NCBI RefSeq assembly: GCF_900094555.1
Contig: NZ_FMAC01000006.1
Span: 62,001 to 126,000, forward strand
DNA: 64,000 nt
Origin: Martinezella hainanensis
GTDB lineage: Bacteria; Pseudomonadota; Alphaproteobacteria; Rhizobiales; Rhizobiaceae
Reading direction: 5' to 3'
In this document: positions 63,754 to 64,000 of the stretch, one piece after another
Layout: each line of letters opens with the position of its first letter
How positions within the stretch are numbered: position 1 is the stretch's first letter
The notes under the pieces: model-generated
What the model saw: the letters and a program-made list of their open reading frames with translations, nothing else
Told to the model about the DNA's origin: nothing
Database searches by the model: none
Position numbers and translations under genes: made by a program

Positions 63754-64000
63754 ATGGATATCACCAACGCCACCGTCTTCATTACGGGAGCCAATCGCGG
63801 CCTCGGCCTAGCTTTCGCACGAGAGGCGCGCAACCGAGGAGCTGCGAAAATTTACGCGGGCATGCGCAACCCGAACGGCTTCGAGGAGCCGGGCATCATA
63901 CCCGTCAGGATCGATGTCACGGATACCGCATCGATTACCGCCGCTGCCGAAATCGCGAGGGATACGACGCTGCTGATAAACAACGCCGGCACCGCAGCCT
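63754..64000 (+). CDS. Short-chain dehydrogenase/reductase (3' end outside window)
   Basis: The first 82 residues of an SDR: MDITNATVFITGANRGLGLA has the TGxxxGxG NAD(P)-binding motif at 11-18, a DVTD acidic loop follows, and the NNAG motif is at 76-79. The frame is open to the window edge, so the catalytic YxxxK is not visible. AGGAAAG precedes the ATG. It is the third gene after the NmrA operator and probably part of the same unit. Confidence 0.88.
   Translation, partial: MDITNATVFITGANRGLGLAFAREARNRGAAKIYAGMRNPNGFEEPGIIPVRIDVTDTASITAAAEIARDTTLLINNAGTAA

Overview
This GC-rich, gene-dense window looks like an accessory replicon or genomic island of a Rhizobiaceae alphaproteobacterium (Rhizobium/Agrobacterium/Sinorhizobium group). 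The pointers are a uxs1-uxe UDP-xylose/UDP-arabinose polysaccharide locus, a RIME-like 103-bp intergenic repeat, many ABC uptake systems, and ATGA-coupled operons. I saw no rRNA, tRNA, CRISPR array or transposase.

Region by region. 1-4.5 kb: the 5' part of a MYG1-type DHH phosphoesterase, a PAS-GGDEF diguanylate cyclase and a lone SPFH/flotillin-like protein. 5-8.4 kb: a sugar-oxidation module, with a pyranose-oxidase-type GMC flavoenzyme between its divergent promoter and two xylose-isomerase-like TIM barrels. 8.5-18.3 kb: an extracellular polysaccharide locus of two converging operons, uxs1-uxe on + and GT2-ABC exporter-GT2-GT2-methyltransferase-GT4 on -. It is bracketed by a 204-bp, about 97% identical inverted repeat that sits at the same place in front of each operon. 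18.7-22.8 kb: an AldFGH-like periplasmic molybdenum aldehyde dehydrogenase (2Fe-2S subunit, triheme cytochrome c, Tat-exported Mo subunit). 23.6-27 kb: a small unknown protein, a thiamine-diphosphate decarboxylase-like enzyme and a short isopropylmalate-synthase-like enzyme. 27.8-58.7 kb: a roughly 31-kb organosulfur-scavenging island. 58.9-64 kb: a decayed hscC-like Hsp70 gene, an AraC regulator and a run of small stress/detoxification-type enzymes (HD protein, alpha/beta hydrolase, NmrA, SnoaL-like, SDR).

The organosulfur island is the most unusual part. It carries four NtaA/SnaA/DszA-type and one SfnG-like flavin monooxygenases, four acyl-CoA-dehydrogenase-fold (DszC/SfnB-like) monooxygenases, an NfsA-like flavin reductase, a DUF3088 protein with a CPYC motif, and a protein that keeps the Cys/His/Arg catalytic set of the desulfinase DszB. 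Uptake is supplied by one Ssu-type ABC transporter, one Dpp-type ABC transporter and three Tat-exported family-5 binding proteins. A LysR regulator is divergent from one of the binding proteins. I infer that bulky organosulfur compounds are imported, oxidised at sulfur by flavin-dependent enzymes and finally desulfinated to sulfite. The real substrate cannot be read from sequence.
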